A stretch of DNA of 19,829 nucleotides, taken from positions 1-19,829 of the forward strand of contig CAYMDU010000025.1 of NCBI GenBank assembly GCA_964389495.1. Direction: 5' to 3'. The notes beneath the pieces are model-generated. The model saw only the letters and a program-made list of their open reading frames with translations, made no database searches and was not told the origin of the DNA. A program made the translations under genes and the position numbers. The DNA comes from RGIG3009 sp964389495 (GTDB lineage: Bacteria > Bacillota > Clostridia > Oscillospirales > Acutalibacteraceae). Each line of letters begins with the position of its first letter. The first letter of the stretch is position 1. This document shows, piece by piece, positions 6,412 through 14,480 of the stretch.

Positions 6412-7686
6412 TTACCGGTAAATAACCGATTCGCGTTCGGGACCGTTGGTGACAATGTTGATGCGATGCCCCAATTCCTTTTCAATAAATTCCACATAGG
6501 CTTTGGCCTCGGCAGGGAGTTTTTCGTATTCACGGATACCGCGAATATCGCAATGCCAGCCTTTGAGAGTAGTCAACACGGGCTTGGCGCGTTTGAGTGC
6601 CGGGGTGGTGGGAAAATCGCGGGTGACTTTTCCATCGATTTCATAGCCGGTACACACCTTGATTTCTTCCAGATAGGACAGGCAATCCAGCGCCGTCATG
6701 ACCACGGTGGTGGCTCCTTGACATTCGATGCCATAGCGCGATGCCACGCAATCGAACCAACCGACACGGCGCGGGCGGCCGGTGGTGGCACCGAATTCGC
6801 CTTTGTCGCCGCCGTGAATACGCAACTGATGTGCTTCTTCTTCGTCCAGCAATTCCGAAACAAATTCACCGGCGCCGACGGCCGACGAATACGCTTTGGT
6901 TACCACCACAACCTCTTTGATTTCGTGTGGGGGAATGCCCGCACCGACAGCGCCGTAGCCTGCCAAAGTGGACGACGAAGTGACCATGGGATAGATGCCG
7001 AAATCGGGGTCTTTCAGTGTGCCGAGCTGACCTTCCAGCAAAATGTTTTTGCCGGCCTTGATCGCCTCTTGCAGGTAGGCACGCGTGTCGCACACAAAAG
7101 GAGCAATTTTCTCACGATAGGCCATGCAGGTAGCAAACAGTTCTTCTGCATTAAGCAACGGTTTGTGATACACATGTTCCAGTGTGAGATTTTTGAGGAT
7201 GCAGATGTTGTTCAATTTGGCACGGAGAGTGTCGTCATCGAACAGTTCGTTCACCTGAATACCGATTTTGGCGTACTTGTCGCTGAAAAAGGGAGCGATA
7301 CCGCTTTTGGTGGAACCAAAAGCGTTTTTGCCCAAACGTTCTTCTTCGTAGGTATCGAGCAAAATGTGATAAGGCATGAGGATTTGCGCACGGTCGGATA
7401 CCAGCAAATGCGGATTGAGGCCCGCAGCCTTCACACTGTCCAACTCGTTGCAAAACTTTTCGATATCGAGGGCCACGCCGTTGCCGATAATGCAGGTGGT
7501 GTGATCGTAGCACACGCCGCTGGGCATGAGATGCAAAGCAAAACGGCCATGCTCGTTGATGATGGTGTGCCCGGCATTGGCACCCCCTTGAAAACGAATG
7601 ACAATATCCGCCTCGCGTGCGAACAAATCGGTGATTTTGCCTTTTCCTTCGTCGCCCCAGTTGGCGCCGACAATGGCTCTAACCAT
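6412..7686 (-). CDS. purA: Adenylosuccinate synthase
   Basis: A 424-residue GTP-dependent enzyme joining IMP and aspartate to adenylosuccinate, the first committed step to AMP, in the cytoplasm. The N-terminal GTP-binding and catalytic loop NWGDEGKGKI, the GGANAGHTI loop with the catalytic histidine, GNGVALD, GSTKSGIAPFFSDK, the EGQLGTLKD loop and the C-terminal GEFGATTGRPRRVGWFD segment are all in family order, and length is normal. The reading frame opens at 7695, but the ATG at 7686 is chosen because GGAGGA (7701-7696) touches the earlier ATG directly while leaving the usual 9 nt to this one. A TTGCAA-17-TATAAT promoter sits upstream. No purine riboswitch fits in the roughly 50-nt leader. 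guaA follows at 40 nt, so both branches from IMP are made from one transcript. Confidence 0.95.
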   Translation of the reverse strand: MVRAIVGANWGDEGKGKITDLFAREADIVIRFQGGANAGHTIINEHGRFALHLMPSGVCYDHTTCIIGNGVALDIEKFCNELDSVKAAGLNPHLLVSDRAQILMPYHILLDTYEEERLGKNAFGSTKSGIAPFFSDKYAKIGIQVNELFDDDTLRAKLNNICILKNLTLEHVYHKPLLNAEELFATCMAYREKIAPFVCDTRAYLQEAIKAGKNILLEGQLGTLKDPDFGIYPMVTSSSTLAGYGAVGAGIPPHEIKEVVVVTKAYSSAVGAGEFVSELLDEEEAHQLRIHGGDKGEFGATTGRPRRVGWFDCVASRYGIECQGATTVVMTALDCLSYLEEIKVCTGYEIDGKVTRDFPTTPALKRAKPVLTTLKGWHCDIRGIREYEKLPAEAKAYVEFIEKELGHRINIVTNGPERESVIYR

Positions 7687-7742
7687 ACTTCTCATTCCTC
7701 CATCGGTACAAGTTGACGGTGCTATTAAAAAACACGGATATT

Positions 7743-7771
7743 ATTATACGCCTATTTCTTACCGATTGCAA
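7743..7771 (-). promoter_or_regulatory. Sigma-A type promoter of purA-guaA
   Basis: On the minus strand TTGCAA (7771-7766), 17 nt, then a perfect TATAAT (7748-7743). The expected transcript start near 7736 gives a leader of about 50 nt, too short for a purine riboswitch. Confidence 0.78.
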
Positions 7772-7789
7772 GATTTTTCCGCAGTTTTT

Positions 7790-7823
7790 GCAAAAAAAGC
7801 ACTGTCGGTGACAGTGCTTTTTT
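7790..7823 (-). terminator. Intrinsic terminator of the thioredoxin gene
   Basis: An 8-bp GC-bearing stem (7799-7806 with 7810-7817) extended by A/T pairs, followed on the minus strand by seven T residues. It begins about 12 nt past the trxA stop codon and separates it from the purA promoter. Confidence 0.82.
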
Positions 7824-7834
7824 CTTTGCTCTCT

Positions 7835-8149
7835 TTAAATGGCAAGAAAGGCTTTCAGTTGCTCTTTGGTTTGATAGCCCACCGCGGCATTCACAACCTC
7901 TCCGCTTTGAAACAGCAACAAGGTGGGAATGCTTTGAATCCCATACGCATCGGCCAAAGCCGGTTGATCATCTACATTGATTTTTCCCACCTTCACACGA
8001 CCTTCGTATTCCGCAGCCAATTCTTCAAGCACCGGTGCCAACAGTCGGCAAGGTCCGCACCAAGTGGCCCAAAAATCCACCAACACCGGACAATCCGACT
8101 GCAAAACCTCGGCCTCAAAATTGTGCTCTGTCACAACGATTTCCGCCAT
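7835..8149 (-). CDS. trxA: Thioredoxin
   Basis: A 104-residue cytoplasmic thiol-disulfide reductant. The active site WCGPC occupies residues 30-34 within FWATWCGPCR, the cis-proline is P75 in SIPT, and the overall length matches classical thioredoxin 1. It lends electrons from thioredoxin reductase to ribonucleotide reductase, peroxidases and oxidised proteins. The frame can be opened at a GTG at 8158, but the ATG at 8149 is better placed behind AGGAAAGGAAG. It is monocistronic, with its own terminator and a candidate promoter (TATACT) upstream, and is divergent from valS. No reductase gene is adjacent. Confidence 0.95.
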   Translation of the reverse strand: MAEIVVTEHNFEAEVLQSDCPVLVDFWATWCGPCRLLAPVLEELAAEYEGRVKVGKINVDDQPALADAYGIQSIPTLLLFQSGEVVNAAVGYQTKEQLKAFLAI

Positions 8150-8175
8150 ATCACGCACTTCCTTTCCTACAAGAT

Positions 8176-8181
8176 AGTATA
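8176..8181 (-). promoter_or_regulatory. Candidate -10 box of trxA
   Basis: TATACT on the minus strand, 27 nt upstream of the trxA ATG. The region 17 nt further upstream reads TTTTCG, a poor -35 box, so the promoter may need an activator or be weak. Confidence 0.45.
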
Positions 8182-8226
8182 CCGCAAATTGCAGAAAACG
8201 AAAAGTACTTTTTTGTGCTTTGGCAC

Positions 8227-8255
8227 TTGTACTACATGGAAATTTATGTTATACT
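8227..8255 (+). promoter_or_regulatory. Sigma-A type promoter of valS
   Basis: TTGTAC (8227-8232), 17 nt, then TATACT (8250-8255). The expected transcript start near 8262 leaves a leader of only about 32 nt. This has no room for a T-box, which many Gram-positive aminoacyl-tRNA synthetase genes carry. Confidence 0.75.
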
Positions 8256-8293
8256 GCTATTATATATCGTTGAAAAGTCCGGAGGGCCATACT

Positions 8294-10990
8294 ATGTCAA
8301 CCAAAAAAGAACTGGCAAAAACCTATGAACCGCGCGAGGTGGAAGACCGCATCTATCAATTTTGGACAGACGGCGGCTGGTTTCACGCCGAGCCGGATCC
8401 CAATAAAGAACCCTATACCATTGTGATTCCCCCACCCAATGTAACAGGGCAACTGCACATGGGGCACGCATTGGACGAAACTTTGCAAGACATTCTCATT
8501 CGCTTTAAGCGTATGCAGGGCTATGCCGCACTGTGGTTGCCCGGTACCGACCACGCCTCCATTGCCACCGAAGCCAAGGTGGTGGAAGCCATGCGCAAAG
8601 AAGGCCTCACCAAAGATATGCTGGGACGTGAAGGATTTTTGGATCGCGCTTGGGCCTGGAAAAATCAATACGGCAACCGCATTGTGAGCCAGCTGAAAAA
8701 GCTGGGTTCCAGTTGCGACTGGGAACGGGAACGCTTTACCATGGACGAAGGTTGTTCCGAAGCCGTGCGTGAAGTGTTTGTTCGCCTGTACGAACAAGGA
8801 CTTATCTACCGCGGCAACCGCATGGTGAACTGGTGCCCTCATTGCCACACTTCCATTTCGGATGCCGAGGTGGAATACGAAGAACGCGACGGCCATTTTT
8901 GGCATTTGCTGTATACCGTGAAAGAAACCGGTGAAACACTGGAACTGGCAACCACCCGTCCGGAAACCATGCTGGGCGACACCGCCGTGGCTATTAACGC
9001 CGACGACCCGCGCTATACCCATCTGCACGGATGCCATGTGATATTGCCCTTGGTGGGGCGTGAATTGCCCATTGTGTGCGACGAGCACGCCGACATGACC
9101 AAAGGCACCGGTGTGGTGAAAATCACGCCCGCACACGACCCGAACGACTTTGAAGTGGGCCAGCGGCATGGGTTGCCCATTGTTCGCGTGTTCACCTACG
9201 ATGGGCACATGACAGGCGCCGCCGACTGTGCAGAAGCCGAAGCGTTAAAAGCAACCGGCAAGGTTGCCGCCAACGAGCCGGAAGTGTTCGACTGCGGCAA
9301 ATACGCCGGTATGACCACCGAGGAAGCGCGCCGCGCCATTTTGGAAGATTTGGAAGCCGGTGGCTATCTAAAAGAAACCGAAGCTCTCCGCCACGATGTG
9401 GGCACCTGCTACCGTTGCCATTCCACCATCGAGCCAATGGTGTCCAAGCAATGGTTTGTGAAAATGGAGCCGCTTGCCGTCCCGGCTATCGAAGCCGTGG
9501 AAAAAGGTGAGATCCGGTTTGTGCCGGAACGTTTCACCAAAAACTACATGAACTGGATGCGCGGCACACGCGACTGGTGTATTTCCCGTCAGTTGTGGTG
9601 GGGGCACCAAATTCCCGCGTGGTACTGCGACGATTGCGGCGAAACGGTGGTTGCCAAAGAAGCACCGGCTGTGTGCCCACATTGCGGCGGTGCGCACCTA
9701 ACGCAAGACCCCGACACACTGGACACCTGGTTTTCTTCGGCTCTATGGCCGTTCAGCACCTTGGGGTGGCCCAACACCGACAGCGAAGATTTCCGCTACT
9801 TCTACCCCACCAACACGCTGGTAACGGGATATGACATTATCGGTTTTTGGGTGAGCCGCATGATATTCTCCGGTTTGGCCTACACCGACAAAGCGCCCTT
9901 CCAAACCGTGCTGATTCACGGTTTGGTGCGCGACTCGCAAGGACGGAAAATGTCCAAATCCTTGGGAAACGGTATCGACCCGTTGGAAATCATTGACCAA
10001 TACGGCGCCGATGCTCTGCGCTTTATGCTGGCCACCGGCAACAGTCCCGGAAATGATATGCGCTTCATGACCGATAAAGTGGAGTCTTCGCGCAATTTTG
10101 CCAACAAGTTATGGAACGCCGCCCGCTTTATTTTGATGAATTTGGGCGACAATGAAGTGGCGTTGGCCTTGCCCAAGGAGCTAACGCTGGAAGATAAGTG
10201 GATTGTATCGCGTTTCAACTCTTTGGTGCAAGCTGTGACAGAAAATTTGGACAAATTCGAACTGGGCATTGCCGTTCAAAAGCTGTATGACTTTATTTGG
10301 GACAACTTCTGCGACTGGTACATAGAGTTGTGCAAAGGCCGTTTGCAAAGTGACCATCCCGAACCGGCACGGCAAGTGTTGGTGTATGTAATGACCGGCA
10401 TGTTAAAACTGTTGCATCCGTTCATGCCCTATGTAACCGAAGAAATTTGGCAATCACTCCCCCACGAAGGAGAGGCTCTGATGGTGGCTTCGTGGCCAGT
10501 GTATCAAGAGGCACTGTGCTTCCCCACAGAAGAAAAAGAAATGGAACGCATCATGGAAGCCATCGGTGCCATTCGCAACCGGCGTGGCGAAATGAATGTG
10601 CCGCCGTCTCGCAAAGCACAGGTGTTTGTGGAAACCACTTTTGTCGACACTTTCACCGACGGTATTCCGTTTATGAAACGCTTGGCATCGGCCTCCGAAG
10701 TGCAAGTGGGCAACAACTTTGACATTCCGGGCGCTGTGAGCATTGTCACAGCCGATGCCACCATCAAAATTCCGCTGGAAGAATTGGTGGATAAAGCAGC
10801 CGAACAGGCGCGGCTTGCCAAAGAAAAAGACACGGTACAAAAGCAACTGAGCGGTGTGGAACAACGGCTTGCCAATCCTTCCTTCACCGACAAAGCACCG
10901 GCTGCTGTGGTGGAAACCGCACGGGAACAAGCCAAACGGTTGCAAGAAAAACTGGCATTGCTTGAACAAAGTCTGGCACAATTACAATAA
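8294..10990 (+). CDS. valS: Valyl-tRNA synthetase
   Basis: An 898-residue class-I synthetase that charges tRNA-Val. The ATP signature PPPNVTGQLHMGHALD contains the HIGH-type HMGH at residues 55-58, and GRKMSKSLGNG has KMSKS at 552-556. The CP1 editing domain (TTRPETMLGDTA, then GTGVVKITPAHDPNDFE at 271-287) hydrolyses mischarged threonyl-tRNA. Cysteine pairs are seen at WCPHC (180-184), CYRC (372-375), and YCDDC with CPHC (444-464), the last likely a zinc knuckle. The C-terminal 80 residues are a charged coiled coil (tRNA-binding arm). Length is typical of Clostridia. The start at 8294 has GGAGG 8 nt upstream; the frame remains open as far back as 7598 but that stretch lies over trxA and its upstream region and is not coding. 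The thioesterase gene follows 11 nt after the stop. Confidence 0.96.
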   Translation: MSTKKELAKTYEPREVEDRIYQFWTDGGWFHAEPDPNKEPYTIVIPPPNVTGQLHMGHALDETLQDILIRFKRMQGYAALWLPGTDHASIATEAKVVEAMRKEGLTKDMLGREGFLDRAWAWKNQYGNRIVSQLKKLGSSCDWERERFTMDEGCSEAVREVFVRLYEQGLIYRGNRMVNWCPHCHTSISDAEVEYEERDGHFWHLLYTVKETGETLELATTRPETMLGDTAVAINADDPRYTHLHGCHVILPLVGRELPIVCDEHADMTKGTGVVKITPAHDPNDFEVGQRHGLPIVRVFTYDGHMTGAADCAEAEALKATGKVAANEPEVFDCGKYAGMTTEEARRAILEDLEAGGYLKETEALRHDVGTCYRCHSTIEPMVSKQWFVKMEPLAVPAIEAVEKGEIRFVPERFTKNYMNWMRGTRDWCISRQLWWGHQIPAWYCDDCGETVVAKEAPAVCPHCGGAHLTQDPDTLDTWFSSALWPFSTLGWPNTDSEDFRYFYPTNTLVTGYDIIGFWVSRMIFSGLAYTDKAPFQTVLIHGLVRDSQGRKMSKSLGNGIDPLEIIDQYGADALRFMLATGNSPGNDMRFMTDKVESSRNFANKLWNAARFILMNLGDNEVALALPKELTLEDKWIVSRFNSLVQAVTENLDKFELGIAVQKLYDFIWDNFCDWYIELCKGRLQSDHPEPARQVLVYVMTGMLKLLHPFMPYVTEEIWQSLPHEGEALMVASWPVYQEALCFPTEEKEMERIMEAIGAIRNRRGEMNVPPSRKAQVFVETTFVDTFTDGIPFMKRLASASEVQVGNNFDIPGAVSIVTADATIKIPLEELVDKAAEQARLAKEKDTVQKQLSGVEQRLANPSFTDKAPAAVVETAREQAKRLQEKLALLEQSLAQLQ

Positions 10991-11001
10991 GGGACATTGT
11001 G

Positions 11002-11727
11002 ATGCGTTACACAGAACAATTTCGTATTTTGTCACACGATACGGGACACAACGGCGAAGTTCACCCGTCGGCTCTGTGCCGCTATTTGCAAGAAACGGCC
11101 GATGCCCAAATGCGAACCGACGGCCCCACCTATGCCGAATTGTTGCAACAGGGATACGCCTTCCTTCTCAGCCGCATGCACATCAAGCTATACCGGCCGT
11201 TACATGCATACGACCGCATCACCGTGCAAACATGGGGGCACACACCTCCGCGTGGTGTTTCCTTTGAACGGTACTATCAAGTCTATTGCGAAAACGAACG
11301 GATTGCCGACGCCGGCAGCGTGTGGGCACTCCTCAATCGGCATACCGGCGTGCTTTGCCGTGTGGGCACGGTACCATTGCACTATGGCGAAGAAGCACCG
11401 CTTCCCCTTCCTTTGCGATTTTCCATGACCAAAAGCCCCCTGGAAAACCGAGGTCACCGCGTGGTACGCTATTCCGATGTGGATATAAACAACCACATGA
11501 ATAACACACGCTATGCCGATATGCTGTGCGATTATCTGCCGCACATCGATGCTTTGCGCCTCACTGATATACAGATTCACTATGTAGCCGAAGCGCCGCT
11601 GGGCGAAACACTGTCGGTATGGTGCCGTGACGAAGCCGCCGAACACGGCAAGGTGTTCTTTTTGGAAACCCGTCGTGCCGACGGCACCTGCAATGTGCGT
11701 GCCCGCATTGAAACAACATCATTATGA
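11002..11727 (+). CDS. Acyl-ACP thioesterase (FatA/FatB-like double hotdog)
   Basis: A 241-residue thioesterase that releases fatty acids from acyl carrier protein in the cytoplasm. It has two hotdog halves: an N-terminal one (YTEQFRILSHDTGHNGEV, ALCRYLQETA) and a C-terminal one with the diagnostic YSDVDINNHMNNTRYADML at residues 157-175, which carries the expected Asp (161), Asn (163) and His (165) residues. Length is normal for the bacterial branch. A GTG at 10999 precedes the ATG; ATG 11002 is chosen since AAGGG overlaps the valS stop codon at the right spacing. It is cotranscribed with valS, 11 nt apart, and ends at a bidirectional terminator. Bacterial members may adjust membrane lipid composition or recycle acyl-ACP; preferred chain length cannot be read from sequence. 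Confidence 0.9.
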   Translation: MRYTEQFRILSHDTGHNGEVHPSALCRYLQETADAQMRTDGPTYAELLQQGYAFLLSRMHIKLYRPLHAYDRITVQTWGHTPPRGVSFERYYQVYCENERIADAGSVWALLNRHTGVLCRVGTVPLHYGEEAPLPLPLRFSMTKSPLENRGHRVVRYSDVDINNHMNNTRYADMLCDYLPHIDALRLTDIQIHYVAEAPLGETLSVWCRDEAAEHGKVFFLETRRADGTCNVRARIETTSL

Positions 11728-11730
11728 TGA

Positions 11731-11766
11731 AAAAAAGAACCGACAACAGCGTGTCGGTTCTTTTTT
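11731..11766. terminator. Bidirectional terminator between valS-thioesterase and the sugar kinase operon
   Basis: A perfect 15-bp inverted repeat (11731-11745 with 11752-11766, 6-nt loop) consisting of A6 plus GAACCGACA and its complement. Each strand therefore ends in a run of at least six T residues. It serves the convergent thioesterase (plus) and PfkB kinase (minus) transcripts; the kinase stop codon at 11765 touches it. Confidence 0.88.
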
Positions 11767-12613
11767 AATTATCCATAGGAACGGCCTCTTTATGTGTCAC
11801 AACCATGGCACTGCGATGAATGGCTGCTGCCAACGCTTGCGAAATGTTGTGCGTTTGTAAATACGACACCAAAAATGCCGCGCCAAAGCTGTCGCCGGCT
11901 CCCACCGTGGATACCACGGCAACCGGTTCGGCAGCGTGATAATACTCTTGCCCTGTTGCATCCAAAGCATAGGCGCCGTCACTGTCCAGCGTGATAATCA
12001 GCACACGAATGTTGGGATATTGTTGCATCAAACGGCGCGCTTCCGCTGCATAGTCCGGCAACATCTTGCCAAATACCAATGCCGCCATCGTCGGCAATTC
12101 CTCGCGGCTCACCTTCAACACAGTAGCCACTTGCAGACACTGTTCCACACTGGCCCTGTTGTAATACGGCGCACGCAAATTAACATCGCAAAACACATCG
12201 CCGAACTGTCCGTTTTCCAGCAAATGGCGAAGTACCTGCCCGTTGTTTTCGCTTCGCTGAATCAAAGTACCAAACACCAGCGCCTCCGCCTGCATCGGCG
12301 TGCATTTTTGCAAGTGGTCATAGGCCGTGTTTTCCAGCAGGCGATACTGCGGCACCGCTCGGTCATCCAGCGTTACCATGCATTGCCCGGTGGGATATGC
12401 CGGCACGGTAACCACCCATCTGTCGTTCACACCAAAGCGGTGCAACGCTTCACGCGCTGCTCTTCCCAACTCGTCGTTGCCAACCGCGGAAATCAAATAG
12501 GTTTCGGCTCCCAGCGCCGCCGCATGTGCCGCAAAATTCAGAGGAGCGCCACCGAGGCATTGCTGGTCGGGATACACATCCCACACAATTTCCCCAAAAG
12601 TTACCAGCTTCAT
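11765..12613 (-). CDS. PfkB family carbohydrate kinase (fructokinase-like)
   Basis: A 282-residue ribokinase/PfkB-fold enzyme that phosphorylates a sugar or sugar derivative with ATP. The N-terminal substrate motif CLGGAPLNFAAHAAALG (19-35), the fructokinase-branch VNLRAPYYN (144-152), LKVSREEL, and the C-terminal anion-hole motif STVGAGDSFGAAF with catalytic D241 are present. It is a little shorter than typical members (300-330). The ATG overlaps the stop codon of the dehydrogenase gene by 4 nt (ATGA), so translation is probably coupled. It is the last gene of the PHP-dehydrogenase-kinase operon. Fructose is the likely substrate by similarity, but other ketoses or ketose derivatives remain possible. 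Confidence 0.87.
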   Translation of the reverse strand: MKLVTFGEIVWDVYPDQQCLGGAPLNFAAHAAALGAETYLISAVGNDELGRAAREALHRFGVNDRWVVTVPAYPTGQCMVTLDDRAVPQYRLLENTAYDHLQKCTPMQAEALVFGTLIQRSENNGQVLRHLLENGQFGDVFCDVNLRAPYYNRASVEQCLQVATVLKVSREELPTMAALVFGKMLPDYAAEARRLMQQYPNIRVLIITLDSDGAYALDATGQEYYHAAEPVAVVSTVGAGDSFGAAFLVSYLQTHNISQALAAAIHRSAMVVTHKEAVPMDN

Positions 12614-13641
12614 ACCGTTTCACCCGGCCGAATGATGCACTTGCCGAGGGAACGGCGGATTCCGTTTGCCAAAATGGCCGGCAGTTCCTCCAACGGAGCC
12701 ACTTCGTGCACCATGGTGCTGACATCGATTTTCCCGGACGCTATCAAATCCAAAGCACGCTTTTGCGTGTAGGGATTGATGAACGATGCTTTCAGTGTGA
12801 TTTCTTTTTTGAAAATTTCAAAAGGTTTCAAAGCTATGGTATCGTTGGGCGCCGTGAGTCCGAACAGCATCACCGTAGATTTGTTTCCGGCAATCGCCAC
12901 CGCCTGTTCCATTGTAGACGGTTTACCCACACATTCAATCACCGTGGAAATGCGCTGCACGCCATGCGCAGCCAGCGTCTCCGAAACCGATTCGGTTACG
13001 GGGTCAATCGTGATATCGGCGCCTAATTGCCGGCCAAGCAACCGCTTTTCTTCCACCGGTTCCAACAAAATCACGGTGGCGGCACCACGCAATTTGGCCA
13101 GTTGCAACATCAAAAGCCCAATCATTCCGCCTCCGATAACCGCCACAGTGTCGCCGCAGGAAATATCACACATATCAATCCCGTGCAAGCAACAAGCCAC
13201 CGGTTCGGTCATGGCAGCTTTTTCAAACGAAAGTGTTTGCGGAAACGGATACACCTGCGACACCGGCACTGTGCAATATTCGGCAAAGCCACCGTTCATC
13301 GTGGTTCCGATGCCCTGCATTGCTTCGCAAAAGTGACCGATACCGCTTTTGCAATAATAGCAGTCGTTGCACAGCCAGTTGGGATCCACGCACACGCGGT
13401 CACCCGCTTTCACAGCGGTTACCGCCGAACCGGTGCTAACCACTTCACCGGCAAATTCATGGCCAAGCACCGTACCGGCCGGTGTTTTGGCAGCGCCTTC
13501 ATCGCCATTAAAAATGTGAACATCTGTACCGCAAATGCCGCACGCTTTCACACGAATGAGCACTTCATTCTCTTTCGGTTCCGGCATGGGCAACTGCTCC
13601 ACGCGAATATCTTGTTTTCCATAAAACACGGCTGCTTTCAT
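12610..13641 (-). CDS. Zinc-dependent alcohol dehydrogenase (MDR, polyol/sorbitol dehydrogenase-like)
   Basis: A 343-residue medium-chain dehydrogenase that would interconvert an alcohol group of a polyol and a ketone with NAD(P). Catalytic zinc ligands C37 (GICGTD), H61 and E62 (LGHEFAGEV) and E146 (MTEPVAC) are in place. The structural zinc loop has four cysteines (C91, C94, C97, C105). The Rossmann motif IGGGMIG is near residues 169-174. The sorbitol/L-iditol/threonine dehydrogenase branch fits best. The ATG at 13641 overlaps the PHP gene stop (ATGA) and has a strong GAGGAGGA site within the tail of that gene. With a kinase and phosphoesterase it suggests oxidation of a polyol to a ketose that is then phosphorylated. 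Substrate is inferred, not shown. Confidence 0.88.
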   Translation of the reverse strand: MKAAVFYGKQDIRVEQLPMPEPKENEVLIRVKACGICGTDVHIFNGDEGAAKTPAGTVLGHEFAGEVVSTGSAVTAVKAGDRVCVDPNWLCNDCYYCKSGIGHFCEAMQGIGTTMNGGFAEYCTVPVSQVYPFPQTLSFEKAAMTEPVACCLHGIDMCDISCGDTVAVIGGGMIGLLMLQLAKLRGAATVILLEPVEEKRLLGRQLGADITIDPVTESVSETLAAHGVQRISTVIECVGKPSTMEQAVAIAGNKSTVMLFGLTAPNDTIALKPFEIFKKEITLKASFINPYTQKRALDLIASGKIDVSTMVHEVAPLEELPAILANGIRRSLGKCIIRPGETV

Positions 13642-14438
13642 CTGGTTTCCTCCTCTATTGAATACATCTTCACTTTTCGCTTCTCAAAATAACAGGCCTC
13701 GGAAAAGCCCACCCGACGTAGCAATGCGACTGCTTCTTGAAAACGATCTCCCACCCGATCGGGTGTGTGTGCATCGGATCCGATTGTCACATAGCGCCCA
13801 CCCTGTTCACGGTAGCGGCGCAACAAGCCTTCGTCCCACGGCGCAGCTGTGTTGATTTCCAGCGCCACTGCGCGTTTGGCACATTCGTCGGCAATGGCAT
13901 AAAGCAATTCCCGATATGTTGTTAACGAAATTGACCGGCCGTATTTGTCAACGATGTATCGCAAGGCGCACAGCGGATGCGCCAACACATCAAAGCCCCC
14001 TTGCCGCACCAATGCCAACACATCATTCAGGTAGGCATCAACATACGCTGCAATCTGTTTGTCGGAAAACTGATGAAAGGCAATCCAGGAAAACGGAACG
14101 GTATATCCGTCAAACCGAACAGCATGCACCGAACCGATCACCACATCATACGGGCAGGCCGCTACCATGTCGGCTGCTTTATGAGGCTCCCACAGCGCTT
14201 CGCCAAGCTCCACACCCCGCAATACGCGCAGACGACCGGCATATTCTTCGGCCAGTTTTTCGGCATGACGGTTGGATTGCAAAATGGGCGTTTTCACATC
14301 GATTTCCCATTGCAAATCGCAATGGTCTGTCAAAGCAATACCGCTCATTCCCCGCGCCAATGCCGCTTCACACATGTCATGCGGATCGGCCGTGGAATCA
14401 TGCGAATATTGCGTGTGTGTATGGCAATCATACAGCAT
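13638..14438 (-). CDS. PHP domain phosphoesterase, histidinol-phosphatase-like
   Basis: A 266-residue PHP-fold metal-dependent phosphoesterase. Metal-binding motifs are visible: YDCHTHTQYSHDS (H6, H8, H13), ALTDHCD (H39), GVELGE (E77), IGSVHAV (H105), VLAHPL (H154) and IGSDAHTPDRVG (D222, H224). The pattern is that of histidinol-phosphate phosphatase (HisK type), which has a similar length. However, there is no histidine-synthesis gene nearby, and the gene heads an operon with a polyol dehydrogenase and a sugar kinase, so a sugar-phosphate substrate is equally likely. The longer open frame starts at 14522, but ATG 14438 is preferred: AAGGGGGA lies 7 nt upstream and the promoter at 14471-14499 lies between the two starts. 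Overlaps the dehydrogenase by 4 nt. Confidence 0.87.
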   Translation of the reverse strand: MLYDCHTHTQYSHDSTADPHDMCEAALARGMSGIALTDHCDLQWEIDVKTPILQSNRHAEKLAEEYAGRLRVLRGVELGEALWEPHKAADMVAACPYDVVIGSVHAVRFDGYTVPFSWIAFHQFSDKQIAAYVDAYLNDVLALVRQGGFDVLAHPLCALRYIVDKYGRSISLTTYRELLYAIADECAKRAVALEINTAAPWDEGLLRRYREQGGRYVTIGSDAHTPDRVGDRFQEAVALLRRVGFSEACYFEKRKVKMYSIEEETR

Positions 14439-14449
14439 GGTATTCCCCC

Positions 14450-14478
14450 TTGCTTTTTTGCGGTAAGTACAGTATACT
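14450..14478 (+). promoter_or_regulatory. Rightward promoter of the DeoR-isomerase-oxidoreductase arm
   Basis: TTGCTT (14450-14455), 17 nt, then TATACT (14473-14478). Expected transcript start near 14485, leaving about 73 nt to the DeoR ATG. The -10 box overlaps that of the leftward promoter in a 12-bp palindrome. Confidence 0.65.
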
Positions 14479-14480
14479 GT
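14469..14480. promoter_or_regulatory. Palindrome covering both divergent -10 boxes, candidate operator
   Basis: The 12-nt perfect palindrome ACAGTATACTGT lies between the PHP and DeoR genes and contains both opposing TATACT boxes. Sitting directly upstream of a regulator gene, it is a natural candidate for autoregulation by that DeoR protein, but this is inference. Confidence 0.45.

Noticed and set aside
6466..7716. 416-codon open frame on the plus strand opposite purA
   Set aside because: It is antisense to a full-length, motif-complete purA. Its composition (many Phe, His, Gln) is what the opposite strand of a GC-ending coding sequence gives, and it lacks a ribosome binding site.
7687..7742. 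Purine riboswitch ahead of purA
   Set aside because: Leader is only about 50 nt and lacks the conserved purine-aptamer helices.
7598..8293. Upstream extension of the valS reading frame
   Set aside because: The frame is open by chance across the antisense of trxA and the intergenic region; the valS promoter and GGAGG fix the start at 8294.
8297..9208. 303-codon open frame on the minus strand inside valS
   Set aside because: Antisense shadow of valS, without ribosome binding site or recognisable domain.
11936..12772. 278-codon plus-strand open frame across the sugar kinase and dehydrogenase genes
   Set aside because: Runs antisense through two well-identified genes; His/Gln/Arg-rich, no motifs.
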